64,000 nt of DNA. Origin: Gavia stellata (lineage: Eukaryota; Chordata; Aves; Gaviiformes; Gaviidae). The stretch is from positions 1,243,208-1,307,207 of the forward strand of contig NC_082619.1 of NCBI RefSeq assembly GCF_030936135.1. Direction: 5' to 3'. The notes beneath the pieces were generated by a model. The model was not told the origin of the DNA, did not search any database, and worked only from the letters and a program-made list of their open reading frames with translations. Made by a program: the position numbers and the translations under genes. Positions 53,401 to 63,767 of the stretch are shown here, one piece after another; the first letter of the stretch is position 1; every line of letters begins with the position of its first letter.

Positions 53401-56400
53401 TAGGCGCGTGCCAGCTCCTCGTAGGTGGATGAGGCGCTCTCCGTCGACACCATGCTGTTCCGCCCCTTGTCTGCGGGGGAGAGGACGCATCACGTACCCG
53501 GGAATTCTCCCCGGCCTGGGAATGCCCAGGCTGTCCCCGCTGAGCTACACCCGGCCACCTCCAGCTGTCCAATTTATGATACTAGTTGTAACCTTTACTA
53601 GACATTGGAGCCCACAGTTTAACGCTGCCGCTTTCAGGCAAAAGCAAGTGGCTCTTGCAGCAGAAGTCACGGTTCCTCGATCCCACCGACTAACAGTAAA
53701 CTCTACTGCAGTCACCCCGAACTCACGGTTTGGGGTCACCGCCAATGAAGCCATGAACCCCGAACCAACAGATCCCTGCTGGCCACAGCCCCCGGAGCCC
53801 AGGGAGGCCCCGGGGCTGCCGTCGGCGCTGCAGCACGCGCATACCTGTGTCCTGAGAGAGGCTGGCGCTGTAGCTGTCGCTCTCGGTGACCGTGATGCCG
53901 TGCTGGGAGCCCACTGTCCTCCAGTCAGAGGTGAGGGTCCGTGCCGGGGTGGACGCCTGGCACTTGGTGAGGGTCCACTGGCTGGAGTACCGGTTGCGGG
54001 TGCTGTGTGCAGACTTCACGCTCTTCCTTGACACGGGGTCTAAGGCACAAAGGCGACAGAGTCACAGCAGGTGACTCCCAGGCACAGACAGGACACTGGC
54101 CCATCTCCCGGGAGCGCTCCCCGCTCCTACTGCCTTACCAACAGTTGCTTTTAGGCACGGACGGTGCCTATGGGGCAGAAGGAGCACCCCTCTGGAAGGG
54201 GACGTGCAGGGACTGGCCACAGTGTCCCTGCGCTGCCCACATCTGCCTTGTGGCTGTGTCTGCAAGCACCCCGCACTGCTCCCGGCAAACCCACCCCAGC
54301 CACTTACTGGTGCCGGGGCGGATGTCCGACATGTCGATGAGGGGCCCTGTGTTCTGGATCAGAGCGGGGTGATGCAGCGAGACGCCCGTGCAGAAGCTCT
54401 GGGGGTTCACCGCCTGACTGAACTCCGTGTCGGTCACCGGGATCGTGGCTTTGTCGTCGCCTGCGGGAAGAAGCTGGAGCTCAGACCTCTTTATCTAGCC
54501 AGGCATCCGCTGTAGGTGCCTGATAGCCCACACTCAGCACACCCATGGGATCCCCCGGCTTCCCCGCTGCAGGGAGCCCCGCCGGTGCTCCGGGGCACGC
54601 GGGGATGGCAGATTTGCCTGGCTGGTCTCCAGGCAGGGCAGTGGCACAACAGTAACCCCCACCGAGGCAGAGCCCAGCCGAGGCGATTGCTGCGGTGCAA
54701 GGGGAGCCCCTGCGCGCTGCTCTGCCGTAGGGTAGGAAGGGGACAGCCTGGGGACCCGGCGGGCTGGACGGGATGCTGGCCCACGTCCCTTCCTCGCGCA
54801 GGCGCTGCTGTGGCCAGGGTTGGGGCCCCACGCCGCAGGGGGAGCGCGGTGCTCACCCAGCTGTTTGATGCCTTCCTTGTCCTCGATGAGGAGCTGCACC
54901 CGAGGGATGTCGATGTGCAGTCGGGGGCCCTGCGGAGGACCCTTCACCGGCGTGTCAAAGCTGCGGTTATTCTTGCTGCGAGGTAAGAGGGGACGCAGAC
55001 CCGGCCGTTACTGGACAGAGCCCCGGCGGCTCGAGCCTGGCAGGGGCTGGGGCTTGCCACCGGCCAGCCCACCCGGGGCTCAGCTCTCCCCTGGGGCAAG
55101 TGTCAGCGTGGGTGCCAGGACCCGCCTGCTGCACCCCTGCGGCAGGCAGGAGCGGCCAGAAGCACCGGGCTGAAACAGCCTCCCCTGGTCTGAGCCCAAG
55201 AAGGTCTGAACCCGGGCTTCAAAGTATCCAGGACTGCCCCCACCACCCAGCATTCCCCAGCCTGCCCACCCACCGCCAACCACCATGCTCACCTGATCAG
55301 CATTTCAGCCAAACTCTTGGCATCTGTGCAAGAGACACAAAAAACAAGAAGGTTTTTTTTTTTTTTAAAGAGGAGAGCCATTTAGGTCCAGGAAAGCACA
55401 GCTCTGCGGTCCAGCATGCTGTGCCTCTGAGCCCCACCTCGCAGCCTCTTCAGCCGCTTCTCCTTCCTCTTCTTGCGGATGATGAAGAGCAGGGCCACTC
55501 CCAGCGTGGCCAGGATCACGGGGCAGGCGATGGTGAAGAGCTTCTTCACGTCGTCCCCCTCCCCCTGGGCAGACTTGATGGGGGGGATGGTGCCTAGGGC
55601 AGAGCGCGGGCGGGTGGGCGGTCGGTGCTCCCGGGAGCCCCCCACCCCGGCGGTGCAGCCACTGCCCCAGCCCCCCACTCACTGCCGTCGTAGTCCAGCG
55701 TGGCGAACTGCGTGGTCTCGTTGCCGCAGCCGGCGCTGTTGCAGGCCTTCATGCGGAGCTCATACCACGTGGCCTCGCGCAGCTCCGTCAGGAAGACCTC
55801 GCTGGAGCTGTTGGTGCGGAGGCTCTGCCAGACCCAGTTGCCCTTGGGCCGGTACTCCAGGACGATGGCGGTGATGGGGCAGCCCCCGCTGCTCCAGCCC
55901 TGCAGGTTCAGCCTGGCGTGCGTGGAGTTGATGTGGGTGAAGAGGTGCTGGTCCTTGCTGAAGGAGGGCTCTGCGGGAGAGGAGCCATCAGGAGGGCTGC
56001 TGCGGAGAGGGGATGGCAGCGTCCCCCCGCAGGGCAGGGACACGGTGGGGCAGGCTCACCTCTGCCGTGGGTCTTGGCTTCAATGATCTCGCTGATGCGG
56101 CCGGCCCCCACGCTGTTCTTGGCCGCCAGCTTCACCTTGTACCAGGTGCCGCACTTGAGGCTCTCCAGCTTGAAGGAGCGCTCGGAGGAGCTGATGAACA
56201 CGTCCTTCCACTCCTCGCTGTTGTCCACCGAGTACTGGAGCACGAAGCCTGCGGGAGCAAGGACAGGGTCACCACCGGCACGCAGAGCCGGCCGGGGACC
56301 CTGCGCCTGCCTTGCGGACGTCCCGTGGCCAAGTCCACTGCAGCCTTGCAGTGCCAGGGCACCTGTTGCACACCGACTCCTGCCCAACTGCATGCACATG

Positions 56401-59400
56401 GACGGTGACGGAAACGCAGCCCTCTGCTCTGGCTACTGACGCGGGTTATGGTTAGCTCAAAACCATCAGTGGGGCGAGCTGCTGCCCTGCTGGACCCTGC
56501 ACACGGCCTGAACGGAGGTCGCCTCCTCTGCCTGCTCTGCCCATGCCCACCACACAGGCCCAGGCAGGAGCCACGGGCAAGAGGCACGCAGGCACCCCCA
56601 GCCGCTAGCCACCTCCCGAGCACGCTGCCAGAGCGCCCGGGCCGCTCCCCTGTGACCCACCCCCTGCCCGCGCACCGCCTGCCTCCAGCACCACCGGCAC
56701 GGCCCCCGTGGTGTGGTTTCACACAGGAGCACGGGGAGGGCGAAACGTGATTGATCGGTGCAAGGCTATAAAGGGAAAGCCAGAATTAACCGGCTCCCTC
56801 GGGAAGCTGCTAGGAAGTTGCTTCTGTCATTGCATGCTGCCTCCTCTCCCGTGATTAAGAGTATTAGGAAGCACACTGTGTCCTAGACGAACAAACCTGT
56901 TGCCCTGCCGTCAACAAGACGATGGCTCTGCCAGGGTTTGCCGGGGAGAGGCACGTGCACACGCACGGAGCTTTGGGCCAGGGGCACGCTGCCAAGCGCA
57001 TCGGTGCCCCCCAGGGCAGCGCGGCTCTGCTGCCTTGGCTGCTCTGACCTTCTCGGCTCTACAAAAATCCCAAACTTTCGTGGTGCATTGATAGATCTGG
57101 CTATTTTTGCAGGTTATTTTGACGATTCTCAAAGGAAAATAACAGAGAGGAGTTGGCTTTCTGCCTTTGCACGCATGTCACGAGCCACACGACGCAGAGC
57201 TTGCGGGACCGCTGCAGGTGCCGATGCCATCCGGCGATACCAAAGGACCCACGGGAAGGCATGGGTGAGCCTCGCGTCAGCTCTGCAAATGCCCAGCTCC
57301 AGCCCGGGCAGAGCAGTGCCGAAGGAAGTGAGGCTTCTCGCACCTGCCCAGCGCCAAGGCTTCCCTACAGCCAGAGGATGGGGGCACTGGGAGCCTCCCA
57401 GGGCGGCACAGGTCTGCCCGCAGGCACGCGCTTTCCCGGCCATGTCAAAGCCAGCCCCGGCACCCCTGCACCACCTGCGGTCCCTGGCACCCTGGTGCCT
57501 GCCACCGTTTTTTTATTTATTTTGTACATGCAGCATGTTTTTAATATTTCTAATCCAATTATAAGCAAATCTATCAACAGAGTCCGCCGGAGTGAAAGGC
57601 TGCTGGCTGGGGAGATTTGCTTGTAATTACTTTCATGCTTTTAATTAATTGTAAGCGAGGTCTCCTTCCTCGCTCCCCGCTCCGTGTGCAGCTGTTTCAA
57701 CGTATAATTCATGAGATGAATCAGAGCAGAAAGGAGGCTCTGGAAAGCAGGGATGCTCCTGGAGCCCTCCTGAAGCCCCCAGCCTGCCAGGGATGGGGGA
57801 CGAATCCTGCCCGGGGGGGTTCAGAGTCGCACCAATACCAGGAGACACGGAGCAGCCACTGGGGCTGGCCCCGGCCACCAGCATCTGAGCAATTCATAAC
57901 GTGCCCTTCGTTAGCTGCCTCAACTGCTGCATCTCGTCCACACCACCTTACAAGCCCCCTCGTTAGGACGGGCAGCCCTTCTACAAGCTCAGAAGCATCA
58001 ACCTTACCCCGGAGCATTTCCGAGGCATTTCGGAGAGGGGGACACTGAGGCGCACAGACAAAAGCACGTGCGCAGCGTGCAGGGGCGTGCCTGAAAAGAT
58101 GCGCCACGGGCCTTGTCCCCCAGTGCCGGGACCAGAGGCACCCATGGCTCTGGGATGGCAACGGGTGCCGTGGTGCTGGTGCTGGCCCCATCGCTCGCAG
58201 CAGCCATACCTCGTATGGAGCTGCCCCCGTTGTCCCCAGGAATCCAGGCCAGCGTGATGGACGATGCCGAGGTCTTGGAGACGGTCAGGCGGGGCTGGTC
58301 TGGGGGCACTAGGGAGGAGGGAAAAGCCCGTGAGCACCTGCCAGGCACTGGCTGAAAGTGCCCCCAAACCATGCCCCCCAAAAGAGGAAATGCCAGCGAG
58401 ACCTCCTGGCTCAGCCCCGGGCCAGTGAGAGCCCCTCGCGCAGGAAAGACGCTGCGGCACTTCGCCCCACCGAGAGCAGCGCACGAGCAAGAGCGCAGGC
58501 TTGCCGTGCCGTCCGCTGAGATGGAGCGTGTGCGTGCAAGGCACTTGCTCCCAGAGGCAGCCGTGGGACAGCAGACCACCCCCCGCCAGCACCCCCACCT
58601 TGCACGAGCAGGTTGATGATGATGGTGTCGAAGCCCCAGGTGTTGGTGGCGGTGCAGGTGTAGTAGCCGGAGTCCTCCGCCTTCACCGAGCGCAGCACCA
58701 GCGTGCCGTTAGCCTGGATCAGGCGATGGCCGTCCACCGTCACGGGGATGGCAGAGTCCTCGCTGCCGGGAGAGGAGAGGGCAGGGCGCTCAGCCGTGCG
58801 CAACACAGCAAGGGCGATGCGGCTGGCACCGGCCCCCCGGCCCAGGCTGTGGCATGGCCTGCAGACCCCTCCCTACCTGTCCTTGGTCCACTTGATGGCA
58901 GGGACTGGCTCCCCAACAGAATTGCACGGCAGCCTCACGTCCTTCATCCATGGGGTGGTGACGGTGCCTCCGAAGGAGATGATCTTGGCGGGGGCTTGGG
59001 GGTGAGGAGGAGGTCAGCCTGGCGAGCGGGCCCCGTGCATGGACCCCCCGACGTGTGACGAGAGCTGAGACCGCTCGTGCTGTCCCACCTCCGCCCTGGG
59101 CACGAGCCAGCCCAGCTGGCCCTTGCCTCAGGCCAACACACAGCAGCCAAAGCAACCCTAGGGGCGGGGGACAGCAGAGGCAGGGTGCGCGTCCCCCCGC
59201 GAGCCGGCGGCCCCCACTGTACCTTTCCCAGCGGGCTCGATGGTGACTTTCTCGCTGATGTTGCCACGGCCGGCGGAGGTGACGGCGGCCACCCACAGCA
59301 TGTACTGCTGCCCGCGGTTCAGGTGGGCAATGCGGTAGAAGAGCTGGTCGGGGCTGGTCTCGTACTCGCTGGGGGCCTGCGGAGAGGGAGCCGGGAGAAG

Positions 59401-62400
59401 GTCCAGCCTCCGTGAGACCCTCACCCCCACCACCCTCAGCTCGGGCGCCCCAGCAACCGGAGCACCGCCACCAGCCCAGGCGGAGCAGAGGCCGGAGCAG
59501 CGCCTGAGCTGTCCGCAAGGAAAAGCTGCCTCTGGGCCAGCGGCCCCCACCTGGGCATCCCCCCGCCACCCCCAGTACCCCCAGCCCAGGGTGTTCCCAC
59601 CATCCTCGCTCCCGTCCCCGGCCAGCTGCCAAAGGAGGTCCGCGGTCCCCATCGTCCCACCCGGCTCTCCACCAGGAGCCGTTGCTGGGGAGCTCCCTGC
59701 GCTCTCCGAGGACCCATGGCCGCCCCGGTGGCCACCTCCTTGGGGTGCCGTGGGATCGCTCCCGCGCAGCGACTGAGCTCTGCTCGGCGTTTCTCAATGC
59801 CAGCGTGAACCGGCTGGTGTCGTAATTTCTCCAGGGAGCCTGGGCCGGAGCCCGAGGAACAGATGGCTGCGACGGCGTGATTTGTTCCCGGGAAAGGATG
59901 CTTCCCCGGCCGACCACCGAGCTGCAGCAGGGGCCGGGCCGCCAAAAACCCTCTGCGGTGGCAGCGAGCAGCCAGGGGCTCCCCGAAACCCCGCGGGCGT
60001 TCACCTCCCACACGGCCCGCAACGACTGTCCCCGACCCCGCAGGCGGGGGTCTGGCTCGTCGCCTCAAGCGCCGGGGCTGGTGTCCATCGTATCGGGGCC
60101 AAAGCCGCCCTGCCCCAAGCACGCTGCGTGGCGCAGGGCTGTCCTGCACGGCACCCGGCCGCCCTGCCAGGGCTGCCCCGCCGTGCCGGCGCCGGAGAGG
60201 GGACGGGAACTTGACGATCCCTGGTGGGCGTACGGGACGGATGGGGTATTTACGTGCGCAAAGATACACCTGCGCACAGGTATCCGCGCGTTTACCATCT
60301 TCAAACGCGCGCCCTTGTGGGGCCCACAGATGTAAATGCACCCCGCAAGCAGACACCTATATGAAGATTGTACAGTATGCATAATTTTTTTACCCAAATG
60401 ACAGTTTTGACAAGATGCCAAGAAAACAATATCGGATCCCAGCGGTTTTACCAGTTGCTTTGATGAAAAGATTATGTTGCCCTGGAAACCAGAGGCTCCG
60501 ATAGTGAAATGAGTTTGAGAAGGAGCTTTTGATAAGCGCTAGTCTGCAGACCTCCCATCAACCTCTCCCTTGTGAAGAAGGGATGGGGCCAGGTTTGATT
60601 TCTGTTTTACTTTTGGTCAGCTGCTGGCATCTTCCCCCTTCTGGAGTGAGCGCTGAGCAGGGGAGATGCCGGAGGAAGGGAACAGACAGACGATGGGACT
60701 ATGCCCTGATGCAGGGTGCCCACGGGTGCCCTTGCAACTCTGCAGCACACAGACCTGGCCCAAGGGACCTTTGCTGCTGCCGCCGCCTGGCATCAGCCCT
60801 CCCTCCTGCTCCTGCTTAGTCAGCTCAGCGTTCTCCAGCACACCCTGGCAATCCCCCAGCCCCCAGTCCCCCTCCCCATCCCGTACCGGCTGCCCCGAGC
60901 CGGGGCTGGAGCAGAAGATGGTGTACTTCCGAATGATGCCGTTGGGCTTGGCCGGCGGCAGCCAGGACACCACCACGCTGCTGGCAGAAGACGGGACAGC
61001 CTTGATGCCGGCCGGGGGACCTGGAACTGAAGGAGGGAGAGCGTGGCAGAGCCGGTACCAGGAGGTCTCTGCGGCCCCTGCTCAGCCCGGCGAGGCGGCA
61101 GCACCCCGCTGCAGGGCTGGCGTCCGGACCGCGCGTCCGGGAGGAGCTGCAACGGCGTTTCCACGCCGGCATCGGGCAGGCGCAAGTGAGGACAGGTCTG
61201 CAGGCAAGTGGTCACCCCGCCGTCACCCCACTGCCTGCGGGACACCCCTCCACGGGTGGCTCCGGTCCCCTGCCGAGCCGGAGGCAGGAGGGTTAATTGC
61301 AGCCCAGGCTCTGGTTTAGAAACCATGATTGGCTTTTAATGGCTGTCTCCTTAATCCCGGAGCGGCTCAGCCTTACCCTGCCCAGCTGCGCCTCCCCGGC
61401 ATCTGGCGCTTCCCAGGACGGGCGGGCAGCCCACGGGCCCACAAAACGCGCCACTACCGAGTTAATGGCATTAAAGTAGGGCAGGCAGGGGTGTAAATAT
61501 TTAAATATCCGCACTTAAGGAAAAGAAAAAAAGAGAAAGAGAAATACCCTGCCCGTGGCTGTGCACGGGGGTTTCCTGCACATCCCCGCAGCCGCTCCAG
61601 CCCTTCCCTCGCCAGTGGAGCAACACAACGCGCTGTGGCACGAGCAAGCGCTCCCCTCGCCTGGCAGCAGCCGGCTTCGGCACACTGCAACCCTGAGTGA
61701 CGGCAGCAAGACCTGAGCGGGCTGGGGCTGCAAGGGGGGCTGGCTCAGGCTCTGCTACCATGGAGCAGCAGCCGAGGACCGTGCACACGCAGCAGAGCAG
61801 CGCCTGGTGCCTCCCTCCCCTCCCGGCCAGGCGCGGCTCGGGGCGCACGGCAGGCTGCCGGGCACAGGACCTGCCCACAGGTTTGGCAAACCGAGCAGGG
61901 GGAAACGAAAAGGCAGGAGAAGCCCTGCCCAGCCCTGCCTGCCCGCTCCGGGGAGCAGCCGCCTTTCTTTAATCATGGCTGAGGGCTCCTACTCAACGTT
62001 TCACCTTCTTACTTCTAACTACACGCGTTGCTGCGGTTTATCAGCCGGGGTTAGAGGGGAGCGCACCCGCTCCCCCGGGCAGCGCCACTTACTGTCCTCC
62101 TTGGTCTGGATGTAGAGCACGCTGCTGCGGACGCCGTCGCCGGCCTGCGTGTAGGCCAGCACCTGCACGCTGTAGTTGGTGAACTTCTCCATGCCCCGCA
62201 GCTCCACTCGCTCCCGCGTGGTCGTGATGTTCTGCATCTCGCCCCACTCTGCGGGGAGAGGGGGCCCGTCAGCCCCGCGCCGCCAGCCGGCCGGGTCCCC
62301 CGTGTCACCCCCTCTCCGCGAGCACTCACCTCCATCCATGTAGAGGGACCAGAAGATGACCCGGTATCCCTTGAGCACCCCGTTGAGGGTGCTGCGCGGG

Positions 62401-63767
62401 GGCTCCGACCAGGAGATCACGGCCACATCCGACGTGATGGAGATGGCCCGCACGTTCTCGGGGGGCTGGCTGGGAACTGAGGAGGGGACGGACGGGGAGG
62501 GCAGTCAGCAGGAGAATGGAGAGGTGCACGTGCCCATCAGATGCCAGGCTGAAGGAGCCATGTCCCACGGGTCAGCTGCCCCGACTGCACCCGCGTGGGA
62601 CCCCACCGTGCTGCCGCCCCCTCTCCCCCGGCTGCTCGAGCCCCTGGAGCTGGTCCTGCCCGGCACGCGGAGCACCACAGCTGGGTGAACACAGCGGTCT
62701 GCCTCCGACACACAGTTTTGCTCCTCCCGGACCTCCGAGGCAGGTGCAACCCCCATGCTCACGGAGACAGGGAGGCCGCCGTGACACGCTGCGCTTCCCA
62801 GCAAGGGGAGAGCAGGAGAGCCGGCTGGATGCTAGGTAATTAGATCCCATTGCCCCGTAAGAGGTAACTCTAATTTTTATGAGCATTTAAATGATAATAC
62901 ATCACCGTAACGATCCTCTTTGAAAATGATTATTGTTTCGTATTACTTAGGTGCAAAAATATAAGCACCATGTAATTAGGGACAGAGCATAATAAACTAA
63001 TACAGATAGTCCGTTTGAACAAAATGAAGGTAATATAATTATGGAAAAGACGCTGTTGCTAAAACAGGGGCCCTTGAATACCCCAGGAGGAGTGCTAATG
63101 TAGCCAGGAAACGATCATGGTTTGACAGGCTAACGAGAGCCTTAATTAAGTATGAAAAACTGCCGAGCGAACGCACTGCAAAACTTTTTTCTCCTTGTTT
63201 TTAAAACGACTGAGGCCACCAGCGATCTCTCCCAGATGGAAACCTCCCTGGCACCTCGGCAATGTCTAAACCCACCTTGATATCCTTCTAATTGCGCCAG
63301 AAACCCAGCGTCACGGGTGTCCTGGCATCCTCGTGCTCACAACTCCTCCCCAGGGCAGCCGCGAGCGTGCACATGTGTGTGCGCAGCCAAGAGCCAAGTG
63401 CTGCGGGTGGGCAGCTCGGGACGGGGCAGGGAGCGGCTGAGCGTGGAAGGGCTGGGAGTTCCCCGGCTGGGACCTGGCACCAGGGAGAAGGAAAAGCGCC
63501 CGGCCCGGGGACGGGGAGAGCCTCACCGTCCTCCAGCGTGGTGGCGTTGATCTCGCTGGACGAGGGTCCCGTCCCCGCACGGTTGAACGCCTGCACCACC
63601 ACCCCGTACTGGGCAAACTTCTTCAGGTTGTCCAGCGTGTAGACCTCGCTGTCTCCCGTGGCCTTCATCTCCACAATGCTGTACTGCCCGTTGCTGCCCG
63701 GGCTGTTCTCCCGGTACCCAATCTGGTAGCCACGGATTACCCCGTTCTGCAGCTCCTTCTTCGGGGC
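50465..63767 (-). CDS. DSCAML1: DSCAML1, Down syndrome cell adhesion molecule-like 1 (3' half; gene-level, 17 coding exons)
   Basis: DSCAML1 is a single-pass neuronal receptor of the Ig superfamily, acting in homophilic recognition, self-avoidance and synapse formation. The exons here join in phase to 3120 nt: 1039 residues plus stop, roughly the C-terminal half of a protein of about 2050. Order: rest of FN3-2, FN3-3, FN3-4, Ig10 (cysteines in [10 protein letters not shown] and YYTCTATN), FN3-5, FN3-6, a transmembrane helix ([20 protein letters not shown]) with a basic stop-transfer RKKRKEKR, and a tail of about 420 residues ending AYSKSYTLV, a PDZ-ligand-like terminus. Most introns are phase 1. 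The amino-terminal signal peptide, Ig1-9 and FN3-1 lie beyond the right edge. The stop is at 50895-50897 and the 3' UTR runs to about 50465. It is told from DSCAM by the tail blocks [20 protein letters not shown] and MSDIRPGTN. Confidence 0.97.
50484..50489 (-). other. DSCAML1: DSCAML1 polyadenylation signal
   Basis: AATAAA on the minus strand (tttatt on plus), about 405 bases after the stop codon. It predicts a short 3' UTR ending near 50465-50475. Confidence 0.7.
50895..51352 (-). CDS. DSCAML1: DSCAML1 last coding exon (cytoplasmic C-terminus, PDZ ligand)
   Basis: Encodes [20 protein letters not shown], then [20 protein letters not shown], an Ala/Pro-rich stretch with a run of eight or more alanines, and [14 protein letters not shown] to [11 protein letters not shown] stop. 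The Ala/Pro part is GCN-rich and low complexity; both ends are highly conserved in the family. Acceptor ccctcgcag, phase 1 in. Confidence 0.97.
51431..52390. other. AT-rich low-complexity block
   Basis: About 960 bases of AT-rich sequence dominated by tata-, gtat- and tact-like words stand inside a very GC-rich gene end. There are no obvious terminal inverted repeats and no recognisable transposon protein. It could be an expanded, decayed satellite or an unidentified insertion. Confidence 0.7.
52485..52855. repeat. Polypurine/polypyrimidine tract of about 370 bases
   Basis: Almost only A and G on the plus strand, in imperfect gaagg, aagaggga and ggaggaga units with few pyrimidine interruptions. 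It abuts the AT-rich block. Such tracts can form triplex (H-DNA) structures. Confidence 0.85.
53159..53470 (-). CDS. DSCAML1: DSCAML1 cytoplasmic exon
   Basis: Encodes [20 protein letters not shown], then [20 protein letters not shown] and SGICRF-like [20 protein letters not shown]. Phase 1-1. Donor aaga-gtacgt, acceptor cccccgcag. Strongly conserved with DSCAM and DSCAML1 tails. Confidence 0.97.
53845..54039 (-). CDS. DSCAML1: DSCAML1 cytoplasmic exon
   Basis: Encodes [20 protein letters not shown], then [20 protein letters not shown] and [13 protein letters not shown]. Phase 1-1. Acceptor gtgccttag, donor acag-gtatgc. Confidence 0.97.
54308..54460 (-). CDS. DSCAML1: DSCAML1 cytoplasmic exon
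   Basis: Encodes [20 protein letters not shown], then [20 protein letters not shown] and [10 protein letters not shown]. Phase 1-1. This block separates DSCAML1 from DSCAM. Confidence 0.97.
54857..54975 (-). CDS. DSCAML1: DSCAML1 cytoplasmic exon
   Basis: Encodes [20 protein letters not shown] then [19 protein letters not shown]. Phase 2 in and 1 out. Donor ctgg-gtgagc. Confidence 0.96.
55293..55323 (-). CDS. DSCAML1: DSCAML1 31-base microexon
   Basis: Encodes (D)AKSLAEMLI plus two bases of Ser, a block conserved between DSCAM and DSCAML1 just inside the membrane. Acceptor cttgcacag, donor atcag-gtgagc, phase 1 in and 2 out. Confidence 0.94.
55438..55593 (-). CDS. DSCAML1: DSCAML1 transmembrane exon
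   Basis: Encodes [20 protein letters not shown], then the helix [18 protein letters not shown] and [13 protein letters not shown]. Phase 1-1. Acceptor tctgccctag, donor cgag-gtgggg. Confidence 0.97.
55683..55970 (-). CDS. DSCAML1: DSCAML1 exon for FN3 domain 6
   Basis: Encodes [20 protein letters not shown], then [20 protein letters not shown] and [21 protein letters not shown] whole FN3 domain in one phase 1-1 exon. Contains N-glycosylation sequons. Confidence 0.97.
56060..56248 (-). CDS. DSCAML1: DSCAML1 exon for FN3 domain 5, second half
   Basis: Encodes [20 protein letters not shown], then [20 protein letters not shown] and [13 protein letters not shown]. Phase 1-1. Donor agag-gtgagc. 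Confidence 0.97.
56249..58209 (-). other. DSCAML1 intron inside FN3-5
   Basis: About 2 kb. The middle holds two AT-rich islands (57030-57160 and 57505-57735) standing out from GC-rich flanks; the second carries attaatt and taattac cores and is listed as a candidate regulatory element. No exon is supported. Confidence 0.6.
57505..57735. promoter_or_regulatory. Candidate conserved regulatory island (DSCAML1 intron)
   Basis: An AT-rich island with homeodomain-type cores (tgtaattac near 57622, ttttaattaattg near 57637, aattataagc near 57556) and gtataattcatgag near 57700, inside strongly GC-rich intron. This composition is typical of developmental enhancers, but conservation is not tested. Confidence 0.35.
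58210..58308 (-). CDS. DSCAML1: DSCAML1 exon for FN3 domain 5, first half
   Basis: Encodes [20 protein letters not shown] then [12 protein letters not shown]. Phase 1-1. Acceptor tccctag, donor cgag-gtatgg. Confidence 0.97.
58599..58762 (-). CDS. DSCAML1: DSCAML1 exon for Ig domain 10, second half
   Basis: Encodes [20 protein letters not shown], then [20 protein letters not shown] and [10 protein letters not shown]. Carries the second Ig cysteine in the DSGYYTC motif. Phase 2 in and 1 out. Confidence 0.97.
58877..58994 (-). CDS. DSCAML1: DSCAML1 exon for Ig domain 10, first half
   Basis: Encodes [20 protein letters not shown], then [18 protein letters not shown]. Carries the first Ig cysteine and the core tryptophan (KWTKD). 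Phase 1 in and 2 out. Confidence 0.97.
59223..59376 (-). CDS. DSCAML1: DSCAML1 exon for FN3 domain 4, second half
   Basis: Encodes [20 protein letters not shown], then [20 protein letters not shown] and [10 protein letters not shown]. Phase 0 in and 1 out. Acceptor ctctccgcag. Confidence 0.97.
59377..60886 (-). other. DSCAML1 intron inside FN3-4
   Basis: A 1.5-kb intron. Very GC-rich to about 60235, then a less GC-rich island (60236-60535) with ttaccatcttc, gcataatttttt and ttgatgaaaag-like words that may be regulatory. Long open frames here are compositional. Confidence 0.55.
60887..61026 (-). CDS. DSCAML1: DSCAML1 exon for FN3 domain 4, first half
   Basis: Encodes [20 protein letters not shown], then [20 protein letters not shown] and PGSGQP. 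Phase 1 in and 0 out. A second AG six bases inside the exon (ttcag-ttccag) is an alternative in-frame acceptor; the outer one restores the family PGPPAG reading. Confidence 0.95.
61027..62092 (-). other. DSCAML1 intron between FN3-3 and FN3-4
   Basis: A 1.07-kb intron. The stretch 61290-61555 is AT-richer than its flanks, with ggttaatt, gagttaatggcattaaa and aaatatttaaatat. No exon is supported. Confidence 0.6.
62093..62248 (-). CDS. DSCAML1: DSCAML1 exon for FN3 domain 3, second half
   Basis: Encodes [20 protein letters not shown], then [20 protein letters not shown] and [11 protein letters not shown]. Phase 1-1. Confidence 0.97.
62330..62476 (-). CDS. DSCAML1: DSCAML1 exon for FN3 domain 3, first half
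   Basis: Encodes [20 protein letters not shown], then [20 protein letters not shown] and FWSLYMDG. Phase 1-1. Confidence 0.97.
62833..63190. promoter_or_regulatory. Candidate conserved regulatory island (DSCAML1 intron)
   Basis: About 350 AT-rich bases sit inside an otherwise GC-rich intron, with several homeodomain-like cores (ggtaattag near 62836, atgtaattagg near 62970, ataattatgg near 63036, ccttaattaag near 63141). There are no repeats, no microsatellite pattern and no coding signal. The look is that of a vertebrate conserved noncoding element. Confidence 0.4.
63527..63767 (-). CDS. DSCAML1: DSCAML1 exon for FN3 domain 2, second part (first exon inside the window)
   Basis: Encodes [20 protein letters not shown], then [20 protein letters not shown] and [19 protein letters not shown]. 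Phase 0 in and 1 out. Acceptor ccttcctcag. The preceding exon lies beyond the right edge. Confidence 0.96.

Noticed and set aside
58790-60022. 410-codon minus-strand open frame
   Set aside because: It runs through DSCAML1 Ig10 and FN3-4 exons and introns in a wrong frame; the true exons use another frame with splice sites and family similarity.
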